Assembly: GCA_002479655.1 (NCBI GenBank) | Contig: DLOQ01000057.1 | Span: 26,666-33,802 of the forward strand | Source: Lachnospiraceae bacterium UBA7480 | Lineage (GTDB): Bacteria; Bacillota; Clostridia; Lachnospirales; Lachnospiraceae | Length of the DNA: 7,137 nucleotides | Direction of reading: 5' to 3' | In this document: one piece after another, positions 1 through 5,763 of the stretch | Numbering within the stretch: position 1 is the stretch's first letter | Layout of the letters: every line of letters begins with the position of its first letter | Position numbers and translations under genes: made by a program | The notes under the pieces: generated by a model | Database searches by the model: none | Seen by the model: the letters and a program-made list of their open reading frames with translations, nothing else | What the model was told of the DNA's origin: nothing

Positions 1-2070
1 GCAGGCGAGGAAGAGCAGATTTTTGAAAGTCTGATCCATGCCATTGTAGGAAGAATCGAAAATTTTAACCGGGTATCGGAAAAGGAATACAGTCTGGATG
101 TCAATTACAGCTATACCGCGGTAGCGCTGGAGCCGGACATGAATATGCAGGCTGTTTTGGATAGTGCATTTTCCAATAAAAGAATTGATAAAAATAACCG
201 CCGTGGTTATCAGGCAGCTGAGAGTGGAGCGGAAGAATATTACAATCCTGCAGAGGAAAAGATGGTAAATACTATTCTCGACGAAAACCGTTTTCAGTAT
301 GCTTTTCAACCGATCGTTGACGCTAAGACGGGAAATATCTATGCATATGAAGCGTTGATGCGGGCAGAACTGGGAGAACCGGTTGCTCCGTTTATTGTCT
401 TGAAATATGCGACGAAGGGACACCGGCTGTATGACATAGAACGAGCGACCTTCTTTAATGTATTTAAAGAGGTCAGCGAGAAGATCGATTTATTTGAAGA
501 TAAAAAAGTATTTATTAATAGTATTCCGGGTTATCAGTTAGATGAAGCGGATCATCAACAGCTGCGCCGTAAATATGCGGGTCTGTTTAAACAGGTAGTT
601 GTGGAAATTACGGAACAGACGGAATTGGACGATACGGGACTGGAAGTGATGCTTCAAAGGAGTGCGGACGACGGCTTTGGTATTGCCATCGATGACTATG
701 GTACGGGATATTCCAATACCTCCAGTCTGTTGAGGTATCTGCCCAACTGCGTGAAAATTGACCGGCTCCTGATCACTAATATTCAGGAGGATCCGAAGAA
801 ACAGCATTTTGTTAAGAGCATTATAGAATTCGGCCATGACAACGGATTTCATATACTGGCGGAAGGTGTGGAAACGGCGGGCGAGCTGCGTGCGGTGATC
901 CATATGGGTGTTGATCTGATCCAGGGATATTATACGGCAAAACCTTCTCTGGAGATCCTTCAGGAAATCAATGCGGAGATCAAAAATGAGATCGTCAGCG
1001 TAAATCTTGATACATCGGGGAAGGCAGAGCGGAAGATCTTTATGGTGACTTCGGAAAAGGAGCTTCCTCTGGTGCGTCTTGCGCTGGAACAATATACCGG
1101 TATCCTGCTTTCACAAGGGGAGCTGACTTTGGTGGGCAATACGGAATATGTCGCGGGGATGACCATTAAAATCAAGGATGGAAGCACATGCCGCCTGACA
1201 CTTAGAAATGTGCGGCTGGAGAGCCTGCTTGGACAGCCTTGTATTGAAATCGGAGAAAATGCTCATCTTACGATCGTTCTGGAAGGGGACAATGAACTTA
1301 ACGAAGTAGGAATCCGTGTACCGGAAGGCAGCAGCCTTCATATAGAAGGCAGCGGAAATCTTTCGGTTCGCGCAAAAGGCGTCACCTGTTACGGAATCGG
1401 CAACGGTCTGAATGCAGGAGTCGGTTCGATCGTATTTGCTTCCAGCGGCGCATTGAAGATATGGATCGAGGGCGCCCAATGTATCGGAATCGGCGGAGGG
1501 ATCTACCGTTCGGGCGGTGGCGTAAAGATTGCCGGGGGCAGTATAACGATTGGCGGCGCGTGTGAAAATATCATTGGAATCGGCTGTGTGGAGGGCGCAA
1601 TGCCGATAGATATCGGAAACTGTCGGTTAGAGGTTGAAACCAATGTTGCAACGGGAATCGGAATCGGCTGTATGAGCGGCGACCAAAATATTCGGATCGC
1701 ATCTTCCAGATTGGATATCCTGGGTTCCGGAAATAATCTCTGTGGTATCGGAAGTATCGAGAAAACCGGAGGAGTAATACATATTTCTACAAGTAAGGTG
1801 ATTGTAAAGATCAATGGTCAGAAAGTCCGGCTGATTGGAAATGCCGGTGGGGAATTGTATATTCTGACGGAGGATTGTCGGCTGGAGCTGACCAGTGAAG
1901 GAAGTGAAGTGACCGGTATCGGATCAATGGATAAGACGACAATTATAAAAGGAAAAAATGCTACCTATGTTATTAATATTCATGCAGGCCAGCATGCCAT
2001 ACTGGGGGCAAAGGAAGAAAACATACGTTTTGATGGCGGTGAACGGCTGCTGAAAGTAAATGAAGATTAG
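1..2070 (+). CDS. GGDEF(partial)-EAL c-di-GMP phosphodiesterase with C-terminal beta-helix-like repeat domain, 5' end outside window
   Basis: The frame is open from base 1, so the ATG at 139 is probably internal; residue numbers here count from it. The first ~65 visible residues resemble the end of a GGDEF domain (helix, strand, then an 'AD..LY..AK' equivalent near residues 7-18), but the GGDEF signature itself is not in view. An EAL domain spans about 45-285 and has every usual catalytic motif: YEAL 70-73, N127 in FINS, E156 in EITE, DDYGTG 185-190, K206 in KID, E242 in AEGVE and Q262 in QGYY. Active hydrolysis of c-di-GMP to pGpG is therefore expected. Residues ~300-640 are Gly/Ile-rich short strands with GIG motifs about every 29 residues, resembling the beta-helical 'carbohydrate-binding' repeats of Firmicutes surface proteins. 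No signal peptide or membrane segment is visible between EAL and this domain. It probably heads an operon with thrH, 25 bases downstream. EAL is certain; the function of the tail is unknown. Confidence 0.9.
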   Translation, partial: AGEEEQIFESLIHAIVGRIENFNRVSEKEYSLDVNYSYTAVALEPDMNMQAVLDSAFSNKRIDKNNRRGYQAAESGAEEYYNPAEEKMVNTILDENRFQYAFQPIVDAKTGNIYAYEALMRAELGEPVAPFIVLKYATKGHRLYDIERATFFNVFKEVSEKIDLFEDKKVFINSIPGYQLDEADHQQLRRKYAGLFKQVVVEITEQTELDDTGLEVMLQRSADDGFGIAIDDYGTGYSNTSSLLRYLPNCVKIDRLLITNIQEDPKKQHFVKSIIEFGHDNGFHILAEGVETAGELRAVIHMGVDLIQGYYTAKPSLEILQEINAEIKNEIVSVNLDTSGKAERKIFMVTSEKELPLVRLALEQYTGILLSQGELTLVGNTEYVAGMTIKIKDGSTCRLTLRNVRLESLLGQPCIEIGENAHLTIVLEGDNELNEVGIRVPEGSSLHIEGSGNLSVRAKGVTCYGIGNGLNAGVGSIVFASSGALKIWIEGAQCIGIGGGIYRSGGGVKIAGGSITIGGACENIIGIGCVEGAMPIDIGNCRLEVETNVATGIGIGCMSGDQNIRIASSRLDILGSGNNLCGIGSIEKTGGVIHISTSKVIVKINGQKVRLIGNAGGELYILTEDCRLELTSEGSEVTGIGSMDKTTIIKGKNATYVINIHAGQHAILGAKEENIRFDGGERLLKVNED
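1366..1938 (+). repeat. Protein-level ~29-residue GIG repeats (beta-helix-like)
   Basis: Counting from the ATG at 139, Gly-Ile-Gly or a close variant occurs at residues 419, 450, 480, 508, 536, 565 (degenerate LIG) and 593. The spacings are 28-31 residues. Between them lie short strand-like stretches with alternating hydrophobic residues, often preceded by Gly-Gly or Ser-Gly turns. The DNA itself is not a tight tandem repeat, so the units are old and diverged. A right-handed parallel beta-helix with more than one strand per unit is the likely fold; this is inferred from the pattern, not demonstrated. Confidence 0.7.
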
Positions 2071-2080
2071 CAAATCAGAA

Positions 2081-2086
2081 AGGAAG
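2081..2086 (+). promoter_or_regulatory. Ribosome binding site that fixes the thrH start
   Basis: AGGAAG lies nine bases before the ATG at 2096. An earlier in-frame ATG at 2060 overlaps the end of the upstream gene, would add a basic 12-residue leader not found in ThrH proteins, and has no good Shine-Dalgarno sequence. The start at 2096 is therefore preferred. Confidence 0.7.
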
Positions 2087-2095
2087 CGGAAAAGG

Positions 2096-2698
2096 ATGTA
2101 TATCGTATGTTTAGATCTTGAAGGAGTATTGGTGCCGGAAATCTGGATCGCTTTTGCAAAGGAATGTGGGATACCGGAATTGGAACGGACGACGAGGGAC
2201 GAGCCGGATTATGATAAATTGATGAATTTCCGGATCGGTATTTTGAAAGAACATGGGCTGGGATTAAAGGAGATTCAAAATACAATTGCAAAGATTGATC
2301 CGCTGCCCGGCGCGAAGGAATTTCTGGATGAGCTGCGCTCCATGACACAGGTGATCATATTAAGTGATACCTTTTCCCAATTTGCGGGACCGTTGATGAA
2401 AAAGCTGGGTTATCCTACCATCTTCTGCAATTCTTTGGAGGTTGCGGAAAACGGTGAGATTACAGGCTATAAGATGCGTTGTGAGAAGTCCAAGCTGACA
2501 ACTGTCAAGGCATTACAGTCGATCGGATATGATACCGTTGCCGCAGGCGACAGTCATAATGATCTCGGCATGATACTTGCAAGCAAGGCGGGATTTTTAT
2601 TCCGCAGCACCGAGCAGATCAAAGCGGATTATCCGCAGCTGCCGGCATTTGATTCCTATGATGAATTTCTGGCGGCGATACGGGAAGCGGTGAGATAA
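2096..2698 (+). CDS. thrH: ThrH: phosphoserine phosphatase / homoserine phosphotransferase
   Basis: Cytosolic Mg-dependent HAD-family enzyme. In Pseudomonas, ThrH removes phosphate from phosphoserine and can pass it to homoserine, linking serine and threonine synthesis. The 200-residue product matches the family length (about 200-205). It opens with the characteristic motif I DLEGVLVPE (residues 7-15), with nucleophile D7 and Glu rather than Asp two residues later. This separates ThrH from SerB, which has DxDGT. Motif II is SDTF (90-93), the motif III lysine is K131 or K133, and motif IV is GDSHND (151-156). The conserved stretch EIWIAFA (15-21) in the cap region also fits ThrH. It sits 25 bases after the EAL gene and overlaps the next gene by one base (TAATG), so the three are probably cotranscribed, the last two with translational coupling. 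The family call is firm; whether phosphatase or phosphotransferase activity dominates here is unknown. Confidence 0.93.
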   Translation: MYIVCLDLEGVLVPEIWIAFAKECGIPELERTTRDEPDYDKLMNFRIGILKEHGLGLKEIQNTIAKIDPLPGAKEFLDELRSMTQVIILSDTFSQFAGPLMKKLGYPTIFCNSLEVAENGEITGYKMRCEKSKLTTVKALQSIGYDTVAAGDSHNDLGMILASKAGFLFRSTEQIKADYPQLPAFDSYDEFLAAIREAVR

Positions 2699-3243
2699 TG
2701 GAACTTTATGACGGAAGACCTGACAATATAAAAGACCGGCTTCCAAGGGAAGTCAGGACATATGATTTTCTTGACAGTCTTGGAATAGAATACAAAAGGA
2801 CGGATCATGGACCGGCAGATAATATGGAAGCCTGTAATGAAATCGACGCGGTTCTTGACGTGCTGATCTGCAAGAATCTTTTTCTTTGCAATAGGAAAAA
2901 AACAAGCTTTTATCTGCTCATGATGCCGGGAGATAAAAAGTTTAAGACCAAAGAGCTTTCGAGCCAGATCAATTCCCCAAGGCTGTCCTTTGCTGATCCG
3001 GAGGATATGTTGAAATATCTTGACATTGAACCGGGGGCGGTCAGTATCATGGGGCTTATGAATGACAAGGATCATGCAGTCCAGCTTCTTATTGATGAGG
3101 ATGTGCTGGAAGGGGAATATCTCGGATGCCACCCCTGCGTATGCACCTCCAGTCTGAAGATAAGAACAAGCGATGTTGTGGAAAAGTTCCTGCCGGCAAC
3201 AGAGCATGGGTATAAAACTGTACATCTGGTGGGAGAGGATTAG
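2698..3243 (+). CDS. Prolyl-tRNA editing protein, ProXp-ala / YbaK-EbsC family
   Basis: A 181-residue single-domain protein of the prolyl-tRNA synthetase-associated (YbaK/EbsC) superfamily. Such free-standing deacylases clear mischarged Ala-tRNA(Pro) in the cytosol. Supporting features are KNLFLCNRKK (59-68) with the conserved lysine K59 and the following strand YLLMMPGDKK (72-81); LSFADPEDM (96-104); PGAVSIMGLMNDK (112-124), the active-site loop; and GCHPC (143-147), matching the usual FHPN motif with the histidine kept at H145. The loop lacks the proline of the classic GxxxP motif and the HPN asparagine is Cys, which looks like a subfamily trait. The start ATG shares one base with the thrH stop and has GGGAAG at 2682-2687 as a likely ribosome binding site. 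It ends 13 bases before the convergent kinase gene. Substrate specificity (Ala versus Cys or another amino acid) is inferred from family resemblance only. Confidence 0.88.
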   Translation: MELYDGRPDNIKDRLPREVRTYDFLDSLGIEYKRTDHGPADNMEACNEIDAVLDVLICKNLFLCNRKKTSFYLLMMPGDKKFKTKELSSQINSPRLSFADPEDMLKYLDIEPGAVSIMGLMNDKDHAVQLLIDEDVLEGEYLGCHPCVCTSSLKIRTSDVVEKFLPATEHGYKTVHLVGED

Positions 3244-3258
3244 ATTTAACAATCCTTT
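3234..3258. terminator. Weak hairpin between convergent genes
   Basis: Bases 3234-3241 can pair with 3251-3258 (eight pairs including one G-U) around a nine-base loop. It spans the last codons and stop of the tRNA-editing gene and touches the kinase stop codon. It is AT-rich with no clear T-run in either direction, so it is at best a weak bidirectional terminator. Confidence 0.3.
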
Positions 3259-4078
3259 ATAGTGAGCGCAGCAGGTCGCCTAACAGCGGCTCAAATTTGA
3301 CTCCATACCAATGATCTGGGTCTTTTGCCGTATATTCTATACATGCCAACGTATAGTCGGCGGCAATCTTAGCCGATTCATACGGTGTATGTCCATTCAT
3401 AAAAGCGCCTGTAAATGCGGAGGAATAGACATCGCCCGTACCATGGCTGCTGTGTGGTGATTTGCGGTGTTTGTAGTATTCTTTCGTGTTTTTCGTAGCA
3501 ACGACGACGCCGGTGGTGTCGACAGAATAAGAAACGCCGGTCAGGATGATGGTGGCATCCGTTAGTTTTCTAAGCTGGTCCAGTACATGGTCAATGTACG
3601 ATTCATCATAAGTTTCCCTATATTCCGTATTTGTCATAAAGCAGCTTTCTGTCAGATTGGGCAGAATATAATCAGCTTCTTTGCAGAGACCTGCCATCTC
3701 TGCGGCAAACGCTTCATTAAATCCCGGATAGAGCTTGCCATTATCCGCCATGGCGGGATCGACAATCAGGCTACAGTCCTTAGAGGCAACGGAGTGAAAG
3801 ATATTTTTGACATACTCAATCTGGCGGCTGCTTCCAAGATACCCTGTATAGATTGCATCAAATGTAAATTTCTCTTTTTCCCAATGTTTTAATATTTCCG
3901 GCATATCTTCTGTCAAATCCCGAAAGGTAAAATCCTGAAACATGGTATGCGTTGACAGTACCGCGGAGGGAAGAATGGCCGTTTCCAGACCGCAGGCGGA
4001 TAAAATGGGAAGCGCAACGGTCAAGGAGCATTGTCCGACACAGGAGATATCCTGCACTGTTAAAATTCTCTGATACAT
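3257..4078 (-). CDS. pdxY: Pyridoxal/pyridoxamine kinase (PfkB/ribokinase superfamily)
   Basis: Cytosolic ATP-dependent kinase of vitamin B6 salvage, phosphorylating pyridoxal, pyridoxamine or pyridoxine toward PLP. The product is 273 residues with the chosen start. The N-terminal ISCVGQCSLTVALPILSACG (11-30) and LPSAVLSTHT (36-45) are hallmark B6-kinase substrate-side sequences. DPAMADNG (107-114) is the conserved Asp-Pro-x-Met-Asp-like strand end, and HGTGD (212-216) is the anion-hole and catalytic-Asp motif of the superfamily. The start at 4078 is preferred because AAAGGA (4092-4087) is eight bases upstream; the in-frame ATG at 4087 overlaps that site and would add only Met-Lys-Lys. The gene faces away from a MocR-type regulator whose cofactor would be the product of this enzyme, which suggests feedback control of salvage. 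The symbols pdxY and pdxK are both used for such proteins; the kinase call is firm, the preferred vitamer is not. Confidence 0.93.
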   Translation of the reverse strand: MYQRILTVQDISCVGQCSLTVALPILSACGLETAILPSAVLSTHTMFQDFTFRDLTEDMPEILKHWEKEKFTFDAIYTGYLGSSRQIEYVKNIFHSVASKDCSLIVDPAMADNGKLYPGFNEAFAAEMAGLCKEADYILPNLTESCFMTNTEYRETYDESYIDHVLDQLRKLTDATIILTGVSYSVDTTGVVVATKNTKEYYKHRKSPHSSHGTGDVYSSAFTGAFMNGHTPYESAKIAADYTLACIEYTAKDPDHWYGVKFEPLLGDLLRSL

Positions 4079-4086
4079 TTTTTTCA

Positions 4087-4092
4087 TCCTTT
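4087..4092 (-). promoter_or_regulatory. Ribosome binding site of the B6 kinase gene
   Basis: On the - strand AAAGGA is followed after eight bases by the ATG at 4078. An upstream ATG at 4087 begins with the final A of this site, too close to be served by it. This supports the shorter start. Confidence 0.6.
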
Positions 4093-4096
4093 CTTA

Positions 4097-4132
4097 TGTT
4101 AAGATTTTTGTTAAAATTATTGTTAAGATTAT
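4097..4132. repeat. Three phased 12-bp direct repeats upstream of the B6 kinase start
   Basis: Units are TGTTAAGATTTT (4097-4108), TGTTAAAATTAT (4109-4120) and TGTTAAGATTAT (4121-4132). They are exactly contiguous, and each outer or neighbouring unit differs from the third by one base. They end four bases from the kinase ribosome binding site on the - strand. They could be a protein-binding site in the promoter/leader or a slippage-generated spacer. The repeat is certain; a regulatory role is inferred. Confidence 0.75.
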
Positions 4133-4159
4133 GGGCAACGGACAATTTTTTATAATGTT

Positions 4160-4214
4160 TATGGTTGCTTTTATGCTTATCGTGCTATATTATAAAACCA
4201 TACTGAACCTATGG
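4160..4214. promoter_or_regulatory. Candidate MocR operator: TATGG/CCATA half-sites
   Basis: TATGG occurs at 4160-4164 and 4210-4214, 50 bases apart in direct orientation, about five helical turns. CCATA occurs at 4198-4202 in inverse orientation. CCATA-seven bases-TATGG (4198-4214) forms a compact inverted repeat. TATGGTT (4160-4166) and AACCATA (4196-4202) form a longer-spaced perfect 7-bp inverted repeat. MocR regulators are known to bind combinations of direct and inverted half-sites between divergent genes. The assignment rests on position and symmetry only. Confidence 0.35.
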
Positions 4215-4224
4215 ATATACTCAA
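4197..4224 (-). promoter_or_regulatory. Possible promoter of the B6 kinase gene
   Basis: Reading the - strand, TTGAGT (4224-4219) is followed after 16 bases by TATGGT (4202-4197). A perfect TATAAT at 4194-4189 just downstream lacks a good -35 at normal spacing. Either could serve as the -10 element. The leader would be about 110 bases and would include the 12-bp repeats. Confidence 0.3.
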
Positions 4225-4240
4225 TTTAATTATATATAAT
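4212..4240 (+). promoter_or_regulatory. Possible promoter of the MocR regulator gene
   Basis: TGGATA (4212-4217, four of six consensus bases) lies 17 bases before a perfect TATAAT (4235-4240). Transcription would start near 4247, leaving a leader of about 100 bases before the ATG at 4351. The -35 overlaps one TATGG half-site, so a protein bound there could autorepress. Confidence 0.42.
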
Positions 4241-4350
4241 AAGGTCAGTTGATAAATGGGTAAGATGGAATAAGTAGGACAAAATAAATCAGACAAGTTA
4301 AGTTTAATGATAAATACTTTGGATAACGCCGAAAGAAGGGATAAGACAGA

Positions 4351-5739
4351 ATGCTTACATATTCATTTGCGGAGATTGGATCGGATACGCTGTATCATTA
4401 TTTATATGAATGTATAAAAAAGGATATTATCAGGGGATGTTTCAAGGAGGGGGAGAGACTGCCTTCCAAAAGAAGTTTTGCGGAAAATCTGGGGGTCAGT
4501 GTTATCACCGTGGAAAATGCTTATGCGCAGTTAATGGCGGAGGGATATATTTATTCTGTGCCGCAAAAAGGATTTTTTGTGGAGAAGATGCCGGATAGGA
4601 TCTTATCCGGCGGCGGGGAAAGGGCGGTATTGGAAGAAGAGGCGGATACGGTTCCCGTTATGGATTTTTCCAGCAGCAGGAATCATCCGGATAGTTTTCC
4701 GTTTTCTGTCTGGGCAAAATTAAACAGGGAAATCATGGCGCGTGATAAGTACGCGTTGATGACGCCTTCCCCTGCTAACGGCGTTTATGCGCTTCGTATG
4801 GCTATCTGCCGGCATCTGTCGGATTTTCGCGGAATGAAAGTGGATCCGTCCCGTATCATTATCGGAGCCGGGACAGAGTATCTTTACAGTCTTTTGATAC
4901 AGCTTCTGGGATATGATAAGGTATATGCGGTAGAAGATCCGGGATATAAAAAACTTTACCGCATTTATGGAAGCAATCATGTGGCATGCCGCGCGATTCC
5001 CATGGATCGGAAGGGGATCCATATGGAGCGGCTGCGGGCATCGGATACGGATGTGCTTCACATTGCGCCGGCACATCATTTTCCTACAGGGATCGTTACG
5101 CCTATCGGGAGACGTTATGAACTATTAAGCTGGGCTGCGGAGTCTGAGCGGCGGTATATCATAGAAGATGATTTTGATTCGGAGTTCCGTATGGTGGGGA
5201 AATCCATTCCCATGCTGCAGAGTATCGATGTACAGGAAAAGGTCATTTATATGAACACATTTTCCAAGAGCCTTACCGCTACGATCCGTATCAGTTATAT
5301 GGTATTGCCGCCACATCTGGCGGTACGGTTTCACGAGAAGCTGGGATTTTATGCCTGCACCGTGTCTACCTTTGAGCAGCTTACGTTGGCGGAGTTTATC
5401 GCCGGTGGATACTACGAACGGCATATTAACCGCATGCGCACCTATTATAAGAATCTTCAAAAGCGGCTGCTGGAAACTGTCAGGAGCGGACCGTATGCTT
5501 CACGGGTACGGATTGCGGAGGAAGAGGCGGGACTTCATTTCCTTTTGACGGTTGACACTTCCCGTACTGATGAGGAGATTGCAAAAAGAGCCATGGAAGG
5601 GGGATACAGGGTGTTGATGCTGTCAGAATGTTATATGGAGGACAAAGCGCCGGATACCCATACGCTTGTCATCAATTTTTCCGGAATGTCGGAAAATCAT
5701 CTTGACAGAATCAATGACCTGCTTAAAAGAATATTATAA
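4351..5739 (+). CDS. MocR/PdxR-family regulator (GntR helix-turn-helix fused to aminotransferase-like domain)
   Basis: A 462-residue transcription factor of the family's normal size. Residues ~12-78 form a GntR winged helix-turn-helix (LYECIKKDIIRG, GERLPSKRSFAENLGVS, then TVENAYAQLMAEGYIYS and a wing ending near GFFV). A linker of about 30 residues leads to a fold-type I aminotransferase-like domain (~105-460). PLP-site features are GAGTEY 172-177, EDPGYKK 195-201, HHFPTG 242-247, EDDFDSEFR 272-280 (pyridine-contacting Asp) and FSKSL 304-308 with K306 as the expected Schiff-base lysine. MocR proteins use PLP as ligand or cofactor to sense B6 vitamers or amino compounds; PdxR and PtsJ control B6 synthesis or kinase genes. 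Divergence from a B6 kinase gene makes a PdxR/PtsJ-like role likely here, but this is inference. AGAAGGG at 4334-4340 is the likely ribosome binding site. A GNAT gene follows after 24 bases. Confidence 0.92.
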   Translation: MLTYSFAEIGSDTLYHYLYECIKKDIIRGCFKEGERLPSKRSFAENLGVSVITVENAYAQLMAEGYIYSVPQKGFFVEKMPDRILSGGGERAVLEEEADTVPVMDFSSSRNHPDSFPFSVWAKLNREIMARDKYALMTPSPANGVYALRMAICRHLSDFRGMKVDPSRIIIGAGTEYLYSLLIQLLGYDKVYAVEDPGYKKLYRIYGSNHVACRAIPMDRKGIHMERLRASDTDVLHIAPAHHFPTGIVTPIGRRYELLSWAAESERRYIIEDDFDSEFRMVGKSIPMLQSIDVQEKVIYMNTFSKSLTATIRISYMVLPPHLAVRFHEKLGFYACTVSTFEQLTLAEFIAGGYYERHINRMRTYYKNLQKRLLETVRSGPYASRVRIAEEEAGLHFLLTVDTSRTDEEIAKRAMEGGYRVLMLSECYMEDKAPDTHTLVINFSGMSENHLDRINDLLKRIL

Positions 5740-5763
5740 AATAAAAAGCGGAGAACGGAGTCA

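Larger units (their letters stand above)
4093..4350. other. Divergent intergenic control region, B6 kinase / MocR regulator
   Basis: A strongly AT-rich stretch of about 260 bases without a credible gene. From left to right it holds the kinase leader with triple 12-bp repeats, TATGG/CCATA half-sites, overlapping candidate promoters in both directions, and an unstructured leader of about 100 bases before the regulator ATG. No riboswitch or terminator-like hairpin was recognised in it. Confidence 0.6.

Noticed and set aside
349..930. Degenerate, non-catalytic EAL domain
   Set aside because: All usual catalytic and metal-binding motifs were found (EAL, INS, EITE, DDYGTG, KID, AEGVE, QGYY), so inactivity is not supported.
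538..1092. A 184-codon open frame on the - strand inside the EAL gene
   Set aside because: Its translation is low-complexity-like and rich in Arg/His/Ile/Phe, typical of the reverse of coding DNA; the + strand frame encodes all EAL motifs.
2060..2095. Upstream ATG giving a 12-residue basic extension to ThrH
   Set aside because: It overlaps the preceding gene, lacks a good ribosome binding site, and ThrH proteins begin directly before the motif I strand, as the ATG at 2096 does.
2656..3252. A 198-codon open frame on the - strand opposite the tRNA-editing gene
   Set aside because: It lies wholly antisense to a recognisable conserved protein, its translation resembles no known family, and no ribosome binding site is evident.
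4097..4132. CRISPR-like array
   Set aside because: The units are 12 bases, contiguous without spacers, and AT-rich; there are no cas genes nearby.
4241..4350. Riboswitch or attenuator in the regulator leader
   Set aside because: No stable paired structure, terminator hairpin or known ligand-binding motif could be seen by eye.
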